Part shown: positions 1 through 12,766 of the stretch, piece after piece | Layout: the number at the start of each line of letters is the position of its first letter | Position numbering within the stretch: the first letter of the stretch is position 1 | Notes under the pieces: model-generated | Databases searched by the model: none | Seen by the model: the letters and a program-made list of their open reading frames with translations, nothing else | Told to the model about the DNA's origin: nothing | NCBI GenBank assembly: GCA_964035545.1 | Contig: OZ037767.1 | Location: forward strand, 3,719,680 to 3,783,679 | Direction of reading: 5' to 3' | Length of the DNA: 64,000 nt | DNA from: Bugula neritina | Taxonomy: Eukaryota; Bryozoa; Gymnolaemata; Cheilostomatida; Bugulidae | Program-made: the position numbers and the translations under genes

Positions 1-491
1 TGGTTGATACGCTAATTGCTGATCAATAGTAAACTACAGACTTTAACTTCTAACTATAGTTGACCACCATTAAACAACTCTTGCAAATGATAATATTTAC
101 ATCAAGAATGTAACTGTTTACACTTGAATTTTACATTTTGAAATATTGCTATTGAATTTTGTGTTGTATACCAGTACAATTGAGAAAAGTGCTTTCAATG
201 CTATTAGAGAAATGCCAAGTAGCTTAAGCTTTAGGCTTGTTGATCAAAAGAAAAAAGTTTAGCTTTTAGCTTCTGAGCTATATTTGGAATATGACCGTCA
301 TTTAAACACGTTATATTCAAACTGAAGTTCAGCAGCGTTTAGGCAAGTTGACAAAAAGTGAAGTAGTTATTTTTCCTTCAAGTTAGAAATATTTATTCAA
401 ATATTGGGCTACTAGTTATTGTTTTCCATACTTACTCATAACTGTTTACTAGGCATATTAACTTAGTTACTGTATAGTTCCGATTGTTGCA
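1..491. other. Upstream flank of first GST gene, no gene seen
   Basis: AT-rich sequence with no open frame that resembles a known protein. It should contain the promoter and any untranslated exon of the first GST gene, but I see no convincing TATA box or initiator. Confidence 0.4.
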
Positions 492-2454
492 ATGGATAAG
501 TTGGTGTATTTCAACTTGAGAGCTAGGGCAGAACCCATCCGTATGTTGTATGCTTTGGCTGGTAAACCATTAAATGACGTTAGAGTTCACACACCTGTAG
601 AGTGGTTGGAGATCAAAGAGCGTAAGCATAGCACTTTTTTATATAGTCTGTCAAAGTCCTTAGTACTTTTCCTAGAAATCAGTGTTTCGATTCATCTATT
701 TAAATGGTATTGAATCATTTTAATTTATGTTGCAATCTGTAACTAAATCAAAATAGCCTAATATAATTTTGTTAAATTATTTTAATTTATTTTAAAGGTT
801 AAACTGAAAAATGTTTTAAAAGTGTATAAGAGTATAGTTTGCAGCTCAAAGTTTTAGTGAAAAGACAACTCCCTGTTACATTACTGTCTAAATAGCCTAT
901 TGAATGAGCATTGGGAGTTAACTCACCAAAAAAAAAATTATTTAAGCTAGAAAGCTAGAAAATGAGCAAATTTTGAAAACACACTTAACTGAGAAAGAAA
1001 GCCATTGGGTCATTTTTTGACAAATTAAGCTTTTTAATTTGAATGCCACAACAGTAGCTACAAAGTAAATGCAATTTGACCTGTATTAATTTCAAGCTAA
1101 CTACTGTGGTGAATTATCAAAGAATTTATATTTAATATAGACTGTAAAATATATAGTGTAACTATTTTTTCAAATTAAAATCCTTAGATAAGCTGATGAC
1201 CTATATTTTGCAGTACACTATAAGCTTTAGTGGTAAACATTTCTGTCACATGACCTCATAGCTTTCAAACATAATTTTGTTTTATTTTACAGATCAGCCG
1301 CTAAAACAACTCCCAGTTCTTACATGTTCAGATGGAACTTTGGTGAAGTCTAATTCTATAGCCAGATACACTGCAAAGAAGTTTGGTATGAACTTACTGT
1401 TTATAGTGTAGTATCAATACAGTCTGTTACATTTATAGACAAATGATACAAACTGGAGGTTGCAGTGTTGAGTCTTGATCTTAAACTTATTGCTAATACT
1501 CATGATTAAATTTTTAAGAACACAATTATATTTTATCAACAATTAATTTTGTTAAAACTTTTGAAATCTCTAGAGATCTGAGATGAGAAAGACATAGATT
1601 TTATTAATAGACCTAGCTAGAGACATAAACCTTTTTCTAATTTCAGATCTGATGGGGGACAACCTTTGGGAAGAAGCTATGAATGATGCAATAGTTGAGA
1701 CTTGCGTCGATTCCTTTGGAGACTTTGGGGCGAAGATCCTGAGATGGAAGGTTCTGGAGTTTGAGAATGAGCCAGACGATTCTAGATTACTGGTAAGGAA
1801 TGTCTACAAAAGCATTGAGCATGCAATGGATTTCATACAAGAAGAGGCAGAGAGGAGAGATGCAAAGTTTCTCACATGTGACAGGGTAATACATTTTCTA
1901 TTTAGACAGTGTTTTCTCTTGAATAAGCATTTCATAACGCCTTGAAACAACCTTAAAGGCCTATCCTGTGTATACGCTAAAATGTGTAAACTTACACTTA
2001 CATCAGTTCTCTGAAAGTTACAACCATTTTACCAACCATCAAATCCCATATTCTAGAAGATATATATACAATATATATGTTATATTATATATATACTATC
2101 TATATTACATATGATTATATTTATTTTATAAGGCAGTCATCATAATATATTTTGTCTTACAGTTATACTAATACTTGTTCCATTCTTGTAAAGCAACTAC
2201 AGTAGATTTCCATATTAATACGTTTGATTATATAATATTTAGTTCAAGTTACTAGGAATAAAACACTGCAGTTGATTACGTGGTTTTAGATATGCCTGGC
2301 AGATGTGTGGTTACTCTGCTCCTTACACCAAGCACAGCTGGTATATACAGATATTTTAAAGCAAAATGATTGGATGAATGAGTTTGTATCTAAAGTTGAA
2401 TATGACAAGAGAATTAAGGAGTATCTCAACACTAGAGTTTCAACCCCTATTTAA
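492..2454 (+). CDS. Sigma-class glutathione S-transferase, copy A (4 exons)
   Basis: Coding exons are 492-621, 1293-1385, 1647-1885 and 2290-2454, joining to 208 residues, the usual length for sigma-class GSTs. The start lies just before the thioredoxin-like domain opening MDKLVYFNLRARAEPIR, in which the Tyr of the YF pair is the expected glutathione-activating residue. Exon 2 supplies the glutathione-binding region with QLPVLTC and SNSIARY. Exons 3 and 4 encode the all-helical C-terminal domain (NLWEEAMND, then LADVWLLCSL). Intron phases are 1, 1 and 0, shared with the three downstream copies. The family conjugates glutathione to electrophiles or isomerises prostaglandin H2; which applies here is not visible. 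At the exon 2/3 junction this copy reads KKFDLMG where the others have Gly in place of Asp. Family and exon calls are firm; substrate unknown. Confidence 0.93.
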
Positions 2455-2624
2455 TCTCTATACGTTCACACTGACTACTGTCATATTCACGTTTGTTGCA
2501 ATGTTGAAATAGTTATGTACTCAGGACTCTGTTAAAATACTCTAAGCTATAGGCCTACTTATCTGCATGTATCCTTTGACCATATCACTAAAAAGTTTCA
2601 ATTGTTGTATTTTCAATTATCACC

Positions 2625-2630
2625 AATAAA
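2625..2630 (+). terminator. Poly(A) signal of GST copy A
   Basis: A canonical AATAAA lies about 170 nt after the stop codon and is the first one downstream of GST copy A. Confidence 0.6.
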
Positions 2631-5600
2631 ATTTATATGGTCCATGCAGTGAAGTACTAATAGTTTTTTTTATTGTAAATTTATAGTTTTTACAGATCAC
2701 AAAATTTATGTGCAGCAGTGCTGATAATAAATTTGAAAATCCTTCATTCCTGGACAAGAATTTATAATAATAACATAAAAGGACGAAAATAAAGCTGCAA
2801 GTTGTAAAAGCTTAACTAATATGATATTTATCATGAAACCACGTTTCTCTTAGTAGATTGTTATATAAGCTTTCTTTTTTATTATAAACTAAACAAGATG
2901 TTGGAGTTATACATATATACATAAATAGTATACTTTACAAGTCCCCATGTGCAAGGGATTATAGTTTCAACTACATATTAAATTGCAGAACAAATTACCT
3001 ACTGTAGTGCAGTGCGCATTACAGGTGGAAATAATGAGATAGTATCCTTTAATACCTGGCTTCACAGAAAGCAATGGAAGCTGGTAGCTGATAATATAAG
3101 CTGATTTTATTTTTCTAGCCACAACCGGGAGTTGTGCTATCAATGAATTTGATGGAAAGGTCAGTAAGTAGTTCCATGTGACTAACTGGGACATTTATTT
3201 ATCATCTACTTGTATAAAGTTTGGGCACTGCTCTTGCATAGCCTAATTCCTATTGGTTGACTCAATTGTTGAGGTGCTCAGTCTCCACCCGGTAAAAAGC
3301 AAGATCTCTATGTTTCTACTATATACCCATAATGCTGCTCATGTTTAAATATCGCTACCGAACTATCATATATTAGTAATATGAGGTGGAACTTCATTAG
3401 CCAATTAAATTACATGTTTTCTAGGATTATATTATATAAAATCATATTTATATACCCACCATAATATAACGATATGACTAAATTCATATTTAGATATAAT
3501 CAACGGCAAGGAGGTTTATCTAGCCAATGAGCAGCTGGTATTATATTTTTTCCCCTTCTCCATTAATTTGGCTAGAACACAAATTACACATAACTAGCGA
3601 TGCCGTGTTTCCGCTGCTGCCACATGTTTTACGTCCGCTGACATCTGAGAGAGCAGACTTCTCACGCCTAAAGGTTCAGAAACTATTGCTATGCTACGAC
3701 TTTGTGTATTAGTTCCTTAATAACTTAAGTTCTATAGATACAACGATATTAGAAACTATGGGGGGCATTTCTACTGCCCCTCATACTGCACATATCCTTT
3801 ACGTACCTACACTACCAAGAGATAAGCTTGTGGGTCAATGCATCATCACTGCACATACACTTTACAGGTAGTAATCTGTGTTGATAAGAAGGGTTTGTAA
3901 TCAGACGGCACCTCTTGAAACAACTCACCATTGAGAGTAATATAACTTTCTGTACTTGGTATGTATGTATGTATGTATATATTATTATTACAGTATTTAG
4001 CAACAAATTGATAATTTCCTGTAGATTGTAAAACATTATGTTATTAGTTTTTTATATTGTAACTATTATATTATTATTATATTATTATACCTACATTCCT
4101 CTTGCATTTATCAAGTTACAGCAGAGCTGTAAACAAAACTACTACCTGATTTAATTTTCATTGAGATTACAAAGTTTTACCTTCCAAATCTTTTCCCTTT
4201 ACTGCCTACCTTACATACTATCAGGTGTTGTAGTACTCACAACTTACTTCAAAGAATTATCATGTTTCAACACCATGCAGACTGTTACTCTTTGCATACA
4301 CTTACGTGCAATAATAAAAAAAGTTTAAAAGTTCCCTCATGAATATAGGTTTAGTCCATGAGTTGAACTACTTCTGAGAACAAACTCCTTCTGCTACATT
4401 CTCCTTTGAGAGCCTCGATCTTTTAATTCCTCCATTACTGCACCCATGCAGCTCCTGCAGCTCTACTCAAGTTATAGTATCACCACTTTCTCATTTCGTA
4501 TTGTTATCTACTCACTTCTGTCCAAACCATAGGTTTTTAGAGTCAATAGTGTTTTTCCATTTCTTACCTAGGTCTCATAGTTATATATTTCTTCACTGTG
4601 ATTCTTAATTCTTAAACAGAAGCTTTTCTTATGAATTTAGACAGTGTTTAAGCTATAGTGCGCATTTCTTGGACTGCAGTTCTAGTCATTTAAACTAGTG
4701 ATGGGCAAAATAACATATTGACATCAGTTTTCAGTTTTAAAATTATTTATTTTTAGCACGTATTAGTTATATTCTTGCTTGGTGGTAGGTATTTTGAGCA
4801 TTACAACATTACAAGCTCTGCTTATACACTTTTCGTTGAAAATTATTGATAAGAAAGTTAAATAAAACTGCATGTACAATATTTTCAAGCTCAGCACCAG
4901 GTTAGATCTAATTAAATAATCACCAGTTGATGTTAGGCCAACAGAAAATGTATAAAGATCATTTTAGCTTAGTATTATAGTTATTATATAATACAAGATT
5001 GAAATCTAGTGCTTTTTATATTGGATCGTAGAAAGTTCTAAAACTCCACCATTTTTCAAAAAATGTATTGGCTTCTGAAAACTGCAAAGTTTTATTTCCA
5101 TATATCAGTCATTTTAGGCACCTGATTTCTTAGTCAGTATGTGCACTTGGCTTTTCAAAGAGTCTTCATTGCTGTCAGACAGCTATGCTACATATAATGG
5201 CATAACCAGTTCATAATTTGACACCATATTGCTGGTTAAAGTGCAAAGTTGCTGTGGTTGATAACAAAGTGCATTGTCAATAAGCTTTCAGAAATTATTT
5301 ACAGTTTAACAGCAATTAAATGGAAAGTTTGTGTAAAAAGAGAAGCTGTTATTGCAGTAAAACATTTTGTAGAGGTAAAATGTAACGTTGCAGCCGATAA
5401 AAGTAAATTTTTGATTCAAGGTCAAAAACTAACATGAGCTCGGCGTTTGCTAAAATATGAAGTAGACGTTTTGCCTCCTTAGAAAATGCGTCATATAGAA
5501 TAGCTAATAAGCAAAAAACTGCTATATTATTGTTTTCATTGTGATGATTGCGGCTAGCCATTAACTAAATTCCTGATAAGGTAGACAAGATGTGTATCTC

Positions 5601-7044
5601 ATACATAAAACCCAGCAAGCAAAAACTAGAAATATAATTAACCACAGGTATAGATGGGTGTCTAGAATTGGTATTTCAATAGGCCTGCTGCAGGTTTCTT
5701 GTAACTAAAAATTTACCGCTTTGAATTTCTGTATTAATATAAAGAACTTAATATGTCAAAGGCAATCACAATGCAAGCCAAAACCAAGTTAATTTGAAAA
5801 AGCTTTCTTTTACTTTGTATTTCTAAATGCTTGCATATAACAATTTGATGTTTTTAAGGCCAACCCTTGAACTGGCACCTATAATTCTTTATATGTTATA
5901 ATGCTTTGTGTAAAAAAACTTCTGAAATGTTATCAAAGTATTACAGATAATTACCATTCGGTTTTTCAGGATTCAAATTTTTTTTTTTATCATAATGCGA
6001 TATAATCAATGAAGTAATGTTATTGATAATATTATTCTACTTTTACTGTCGTATATACTATACAATATACATATCTATATACTTTGATGTACACTAAAAG
6101 TTTATCAATCAAGTTGAGCAACAGATTTTTATACTTTCATATAGACATGTACCATATTTCAAATTTAACAAAATGAAGTGGTTTAAAAGCATATAATTAT
6201 GATAGTAATAATATCACGTTATGAAAGTATACTACATTTCTTCTTTATACTGCAGTCGCAAAGTTGTTTATTAGTGTAACTAAATAACTATATAGCTTTT
6301 GTGTACCGCACATAGCTAGTCTTTCTAGCATCTGCTATATGCTGATAATGTGGAGAGCATATGAAATACCCCCCTCCACCCACCCCCCACATTTGTATTT
6401 TATGAAACATGATAACATTTTATTAAAGGTTATGCAGAGTTCAGATTGTTTGATTGTAAATCTTTGTTCCCATAAACTTGCAGTTCTGCTGATTTAATTT
6501 ATAAATAATAGCTATGCTGACATTGAAAAACTTTTTGTCAGCTTTTGTTGAAACTATATGCCAGTAGCTTTATTGTGGTCTATAATAACAGATGCAGGTG
6601 CATTTAAAATCTCAAACTTTCATTTACATAATTGTGTCCATACATTGGTATTGGAATAATATCTAAATTATAAAGTATATAACAGGATGCATTTTATCAG
6701 CACACCAAGTTTTGGTAGTAACATGTTGTTGGGTTTAAAAAACTCAACTTTTTGCTTTTTAAAGTATTATTTAAGGAATTAGTAGTCAAAAATTTAATTC
6801 AACAATTAAATTTGAATTTATTTTAGAATTTTATTAAATTGAATTTCTTTCAACTTATAATTCAATTATGTAGGTTTGCTGCTAATTTTTTTTTCAATAA
6901 AATGCTTTGTAAAGCTTGATATTATTTCGTGAGTTTTAAATTAAAAAACTCACGCAAGTTTATAGTCGCTATCCCTGTGAAAACCCCCTCCCCCCCCCTC
7001 ATCGAACGGGTTTTTGTTCAATATGGTTGAGGACTTGTTCAGAT

Positions 7045-7165
7045 AAGACACAGGAGCAATTATGATTAGATGCTCTTCCTAGCATCACTAATGGACTTTG
7101 TCAGGGTTGGAACCCCCGACTTCGTGTTTACTAAGCCAACTCTCTAACCCCTAGACCTTTGTGAG
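7045..7165 (-). mobile_element. tRNA-derived SINE remnant, copy 1
   Basis: On the minus strand this stretch reads like a tRNA head: GGTTAGAGAGTTGGCTTAGT resembles an A-box region, and GGGGGTTCCAACCC about 20 nt later resembles a B box. Related sequence recurs near 10.4 and 15.4 kb, sharing a CAATTATG word, a GCTCTTCCT-like word, a CATTA-AATAG stretch, the B-box region and CTAAGCCA or equivalent. Copies are diverged and probably inactive. Confidence 0.55.
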
Positions 7166-8548
7166 CTATATTTAGATCCGTTATATATATAAGATACTTT
7201 AGACAAACGTTGATACAAGTTTGATTTATTTTAGATATTTTATTTGTTAAACATATTTCAGGTTTGCATGCAGCTATTAAAAATATATGAATGAAATCTC
7301 TGCTTCATGCATTAGAACAATATTGTATAAAATGTTAGCAACCTTTTGCAATGAGGAACTTTTTAACTTGCATGGCATGCAGCTGTGCATGTATAGTATG
7401 TTTAAGGCTTTAAGGTTAGTTATAAGAAGAGTATGTTGGGCAGATTTAATCAAGGTTTGTTATTTTTATGTGGCTGAAATAATTGTAAGTTATAACATTC
7501 ACAAATTTAATGAATCAAAGTGTAATGCAAAGCATAAGATAGTTATCCATACACCATGCGTGTCATCGAGTATAGGTGAAACAGTTTAATGCAGATGAAC
7601 ACTGCACTTGTAAATTTATGTAACCAATTCTCACTGTTGGATATAGCTTCCTATACTATACTAGCAATATTTTGTTGCTGCCATGTTATTTATCATATAG
7701 ATTTATCTTTTCTGGTTTTGAATCTAAGTCAAAAACTATGGTGTTCTGAGAAATCCTAAAAGAATAATAGACATTGGGCACTTTTTAAATGTACCTCTCA
7801 AAGCTTTTGAAAAGATTAAAATGTAACTTTTGAACAACTGCATTCTATAAACAAAAACCAAACGCCAATATAGAAAGGATTTTCTTTCCATCAAATATTA
7901 TTAGCTAATTTCTTGGTAAAATCAAGAACAACATGATGTCAATGCATACTTTAGGTTTGTAATTTTTCAAAAGTAATTGAGCTTTCTGTAGTTGCAGCAA
8001 ATCATTTTTGTGTTTATACATGTACAGTACGTGAGCAATTATTATGGCCATGCGAGGTTAAAAAGTATGGTCTGATCTAAATGTATGCTAAACTTGTGGG
8101 TAAACATTAGCAAAACTTGTTTTCCTCACTTTGCATAGTCAGCTTTACTTGAAATACTTAATAATCAATTATCACACAGTGGTAAACCTAATAAATACAT
8201 ATTATAATAATATTCTCTCCCAATAATATATATAATTTTCAGTGGGAGTTCACTCCGCTTGCTTTCTAAGCATCTGATTAACTTGTCATATCAAACTTGT
8301 ACAGTTTTAAGAAATGTTTGGCTTATTTATACTATGAAGGACCGAATGTGTCAGAGTATTATCAGCTTACATCTTTCATAAGTATTTCCTTTTCTTATAG
8401 TCTAGAATATCAGAATAGAAACTCATTTTTAAATCTGCTTAGAGAAAAATATCAATATTTACTCAGTTACGGAATGTCTATTTCTATTCTCAGGATACTG
8501 GTGCTATTTTTAGAATGTTGATTCTAATTTTAGATCATCTGACCGGTC

Positions 8549-9607
8549 ATGGCCTCTCAAGACAAAATACTTTACTTCAACATCAGAGCTCGAGCAGAGC
8601 CTACGAGAATGATCTATGCCTTGGCAGGTGAACCTCTGACTGATGAGAGAGTAGCCGATATGGAGGAGTGGGCCAAGATAAAGAAAGGTATTCTCATTAC
8701 ACATGACCTTCTCATAAACTTAGTATAGATTTGTAGATTTATCATAGACTTATCATTGACTTAAGTAGACTTATCATAGACTGTAGATTTATTATAGACT
8801 TATCATAGAACAATGGATCTACCATAGACTTGTCTCAGTACTTAGAACATAAAGACCATCATGGAACTATAGAAATTGACTATATAAGTATTTATACTCC
8901 CAACATAAAAACATTGTTTGACAAATGTTATTTCTTTTTTGAAAAATGTAGGAGAGCAAAAATTTATAGAAAAAATGTAATGATATAATATTATTTAATT
9001 AATATTTAGATCTTGACATAACATTAAAAGTTTTTATAAATATTATTTCTTTACATAGTTTTTATATTAATATGACCTCATTCCTTTAACCACCAATTCT
9101 CTAAAAATTCACAGGCTCACTTGAAATCCTAAATGCTTGTCAATATTAAAGTAAAATAATGCAATCCGGACTGTTTATGCATTCCATCAGATTTCAATTC
9201 ATCCCAGTTCCATAAAAGTTTCCTCACCCTTAGTGTATCTACCAGCTGCTGCCACTGCCAGCCTCTGGTAATGAAGATAGCTATCGCAGCAATGAGTCAC
9301 ATCCTACAACGTCATACAAACATATTTTTTGCGACATATTTAGTATTTTTTGCAGTAGAATGCAATGAAAAATGTTTCCTATTAGGTTAATGTAAATAAT
9401 CAACTGGGCTTAATACATGTTGATGTAACACATTGTATTACGTAAATGGGCTGACCATGCCACATAAGAGTTGGTTCACCTGCAGTTCAATCACCTGTAT
9501 GTGATATAGTTTTTACTCCCAAATATTCAGCAGGCAAAAAATTTAGCATTGATGAAATCTAGAGTAGTTTTTATTGAACATGCCAACATTTTGTTATATA
9601 TATATAC

Positions 9608-9678
<71 letters not shown>

Positions 9679-11470
9679 ACTTGGTTTAAAATTTTACATA
9701 GCAGTATGTTATAGAATGATGAACTTAAGCCTTGGCATTCGCTTGTTTTATGGCAGCTATATCCTATGTGGAAAGCATTCTATTTCTTATCTAGACAGCT
9801 TTCTATACTTAATGTAGATTTTCATGCTGTAGAACTTATAACTATAAAACTTTTGCTTGAATCTAGTCCAGTCTATAAATTCAAAATAAGTTCTTACAAT
9901 TAGTTTTATATTTTGTTTTAAAATTTAAATCACAAATATTTGCTCACATAAAAAATACTTGCTCCCATCAAAATCGAAATTATATTTTATGCAACAAATG
10001 TAACATATTATACATGATTTTATGTGATGTTTTTAGATCAGCCATTATGCCAACTTCCCGTATTTACATGCAAGGAAGGAACCCTGGTTATGTCAAACAC
10101 TATTGCAAGATATGCGGCTAAGAAGTTTGGTAGGAAATGAATACATGAATTTTAAAATGAAAACTGTTTTGGAAAATTTTGCAAAAAAATCTTTAGATAA
10201 ACATTTTACATTATTTATAGTTGTGTTGGAATTAACCCCTTTTCTACAGGAGGGGATATAGCTACAAAAAAAACTCACATCATGCATGGGTTAATAGCAT
10301 CCACCCATGTTAGAACCTCTGATGGAGAGAGTTTTTAAGTGGGCTAAGCATTTGCTTTCTATTGTGGTAAAAGAGTAATTATGACTAAACCTCTTTCTAA
10401 CATTACCAATAGCTTTTGCTGGGATTCAAATTACTGACCTGTGTTTACTAAGCCACTAGAGTTTAGAGACTCTAGAGTCTAGACCATGGCTGCTCCCATT
10501 ATAACTATAGATAACACTGCAAAAATATGACTTGCATTTTAATTTATACATAACCTTAACTAATAATTTTTGACTTTAGGGCTGATGGGAAAAACCCTGT
10601 GGGAAGAAACTCTTAATGACTTGATAGTGGAATGCTGTGCTGAAACATTTGGCGTTATTGGAAAGAAGATCTTCCCCTGGAAAGTGTTCAAAGTTGCGCC
10701 AGCACCAGAGAATCCTGAGAAGGTTCTGGAAGATATCTACCAGGAGCTAGTTAAAACTTTAGCATATGTCCAGAGTGTAGCTGAGGCCCAGGGCACTAAA
10801 CATCTAGTATGTAATGAGGTGAGGGTCGAGTCTCTCCGAGTATATTGGAGTTGTTTTATCTTCTTAGTTTATAGTCGGTGTTTGAACTTTAAACCATAAC
10901 AGACATGTTTTATTTTGTCAGAAACAAATATAACTGTCTATTACATAAGTTAGAAACTATTTAAACTACAACTATGCATTATCAACCAGAACTGTTACAC
11001 TACCACTAAGCACCTAGCACTTTTTATCAACAATGAAATTAATATATATGTTTATGCTAACAATGAAGTTATTAAATAGACATTAATAATTGACTAAAAA
11101 TCAATGCTAGGTCATAACTACTGACAGTTTATTAAAATATAATTATTTTAGAGCTGTTGAAGTATATTATGATTGCACTTTAGTTTTTATATACTTATAA
11201 AATGTGTGTTTTCTTGAGTATTTAAAATTACTCATAGCTCACACTCTAATGCGTTGCTATGCTACAATTAGTAATTTGTTTACCTGCATGTGGAAATACC
11301 TGCAGGTTACATTGGCTGATGTGTGGCTACTCTTTTCTCTACAACACGCAGAAGTTGCCTTTCCTCAGATAGTTTCTCTAAACCCTTGGGTTGAAGAATT
11401 CATGTCTTGTATCACATCTGATGAGAGAATTAAAGACTATTTGTCAAAAAGACCAAAGACCGTAGTTTAA
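8549..11470 (+). CDS. Sigma-class glutathione S-transferase, copy B (4 exons)
   Basis: Coding exons are 8549-8687, 10037-10129, 10580-10818 and 11306-11470, giving 211 residues. Exons 2, 3 and 4 have exactly the lengths of copy A (93, 239, 165 nt) with the same phases, so the copies arose by tandem duplication. The N-terminus MASQDKILYFNIRARAEPTR carries the catalytic YF pair; exon 2 has QLPVFTC and SNTIARYAAKKF; exon 3 begins GLMGKTLWEETLND; the protein ends in a Lys/Arg-rich tail (SKRPKTVV). Intron 1 is over 1.3 kb and holds a degenerate repeat near the donor plus a long TA microsatellite; intron 2 holds a SINE remnant. Substrate cannot be inferred. Confidence 0.94.
8712..8845 (+). repeat. 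Degenerate 'agacttatcat' tandem repeat near donor of GST-B intron 1
   Basis: Starting about 25 nt after the exon 1 donor, variants of TAGACTTATCATAGA occur six or seven times with irregular spacing of about 15-25 nt. It is a mild example of the repeat-beside-splice-site pattern seen more clearly in other genes of the window. Confidence 0.55.
9595..9676. repeat. (TA)n microsatellite
   Basis: An almost uninterrupted TA run of about 80 nt inside intron 1 of GST copy B, with one TACATT interruption near its start. It can form cruciforms and is likely length-polymorphic. Confidence 0.9.
10370..10495 (-). mobile_element. tRNA-derived SINE remnant, copy 2
   Basis: Located in intron 2 of GST copy B. 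It shares with the 7.1-kb copy the words TAATTATGA, CTCTTTCTAACATTA, a degenerate B box (TGGGATTCAAA on the plus strand) and TGTTTACTAAGCCA. The element is therefore in minus orientation relative to the gene. Confidence 0.5.
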
Positions 11471-12766
11471 AGACATCATGTTTTCAGGGAAAGGAATATA
11501 TATGACTAATTTTGCTAAACTGAAAACCTATTTGAAAAACAGCATTTCAAGTCACTTGAGCACTGTGGCTAATATTTTGAATAAACTATATACAGTTTTC
11601 TTAAGGTTATTGTCAAAAATCAATTATTTATGCATATGTTTTATTTATTATGTAATTTATATAATTATAAGCTTTCTTACTAAAAGGTGTTCCAATTATT
11701 AGAATAAATGTTGCAGCTGTAAAATCTATGCGAAGATAAGCTGACTGGTAGAGCTCATAACTCAAAAAGCTGAGCCATGAGATGCCTTATATTATTTATA
11801 TCATATACTCCATGTACATGTATAAATCGTCAGTTAGTGTTCGCACGCTTTTCGCCATTGTTATAGGAGGTTTGAAGTTTGCCGAGTACGCAGTGAAAAC
11901 ATGCTCAACATAAAATGGAACAATAACTCGCAATGTGTTGTGAATACATTAAATTAAACTATGAGGGGTTAAATAATGCTTTTACATAATGTTTCTGTAG
12001 TAACCTATTGCAGGACATATATATTTGTTCAATTCTAAGGGCTCTTTCGGATTCCCTACTCGTAGAGGTAACTGTAGGCCCTACCCAATGACCATTTGGT
12101 AACCATAACGCATAGGGCGAAATTATTCAAGCAATTACAGTAATTTACCTTTGACATTATTGAAAAGAAAAATGGATGATAAAACTGAAGTGCTAACATT
12201 TAAAACCAGTAAAAATCAATGTCATTGATATTTCTATAAAAGTTCAGCATAATGATAATAGATGCACAAAATTGTTACATAATATTTTAATTCTTGCATT
12301 ATTAAAAATCTTACTACCCTATCTGTTTGAATATTTATTATATATTAGGCTTTTATGTGGCTCTATAACATATTTTGTCACAGCTAGCATATAAGCGCTA
12401 GTGGCATCTTTTGAAAATCTGTATTATGGTAGCAATATCATGTGTAGAATACAATTTAAAATGTAAATACCTTCATAAAAACTCTTGATTAAGCTTCCCA
12501 AGCTAGCATTTTGACGCCTAAATTACAAACCTCTATTTATTGGTTACTCAAGCAAAACTAAATTCAAATAGTATTACACGAGGACTGACTGGTACAGAGG
12601 AATATGTGACTACAACAATTTTGTAGACACACATAAACACAGACACCACATATTATTTTTTTGTACAGAATAGTTCAAATTAGACATTTGCTTGCATTTC
12701 TTCAATAACAAACCATTTTATTTTATTCTTTTGCTTAAAAAACTCTGTGCTCATTAGAATTTAGCG
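11471..12766. other. Spacer between GST copies B and C
   Basis: About 1.3 kb of AT-rich DNA. AATAAA at 11703-11708 is a plausible poly(A) signal for copy B. The rest must hold the copy C promoter, but no clear core element was recognised. Confidence 0.4.
11703..11708 (+). terminator. Poly(A) signal of GST copy B
   Basis: AATAAA about 230 nt past the stop codon of copy B. Confidence 0.55.

Larger units (their letters stand above)
2455..8548. other. Intergenic region between GST copies A and B
   Basis: Six kilobases with about 65-70% A+T by eye and no recognisable gene. Short open frames, such as those at 3527-3712, 5249-5437 and 7287-7589, show no family resemblance and no matching splice context. 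The region holds one tRNA-like SINE remnant near 7.1 kb and a short GTAT run near 3960. The spacing is much larger than between the other GST copies, but I found no GST relic in it. Confidence 0.5.

Noticed and set aside
7287-7589. 100-residue frame as a gene
   Set aside because: No family features, no splice context and AT-driven composition.
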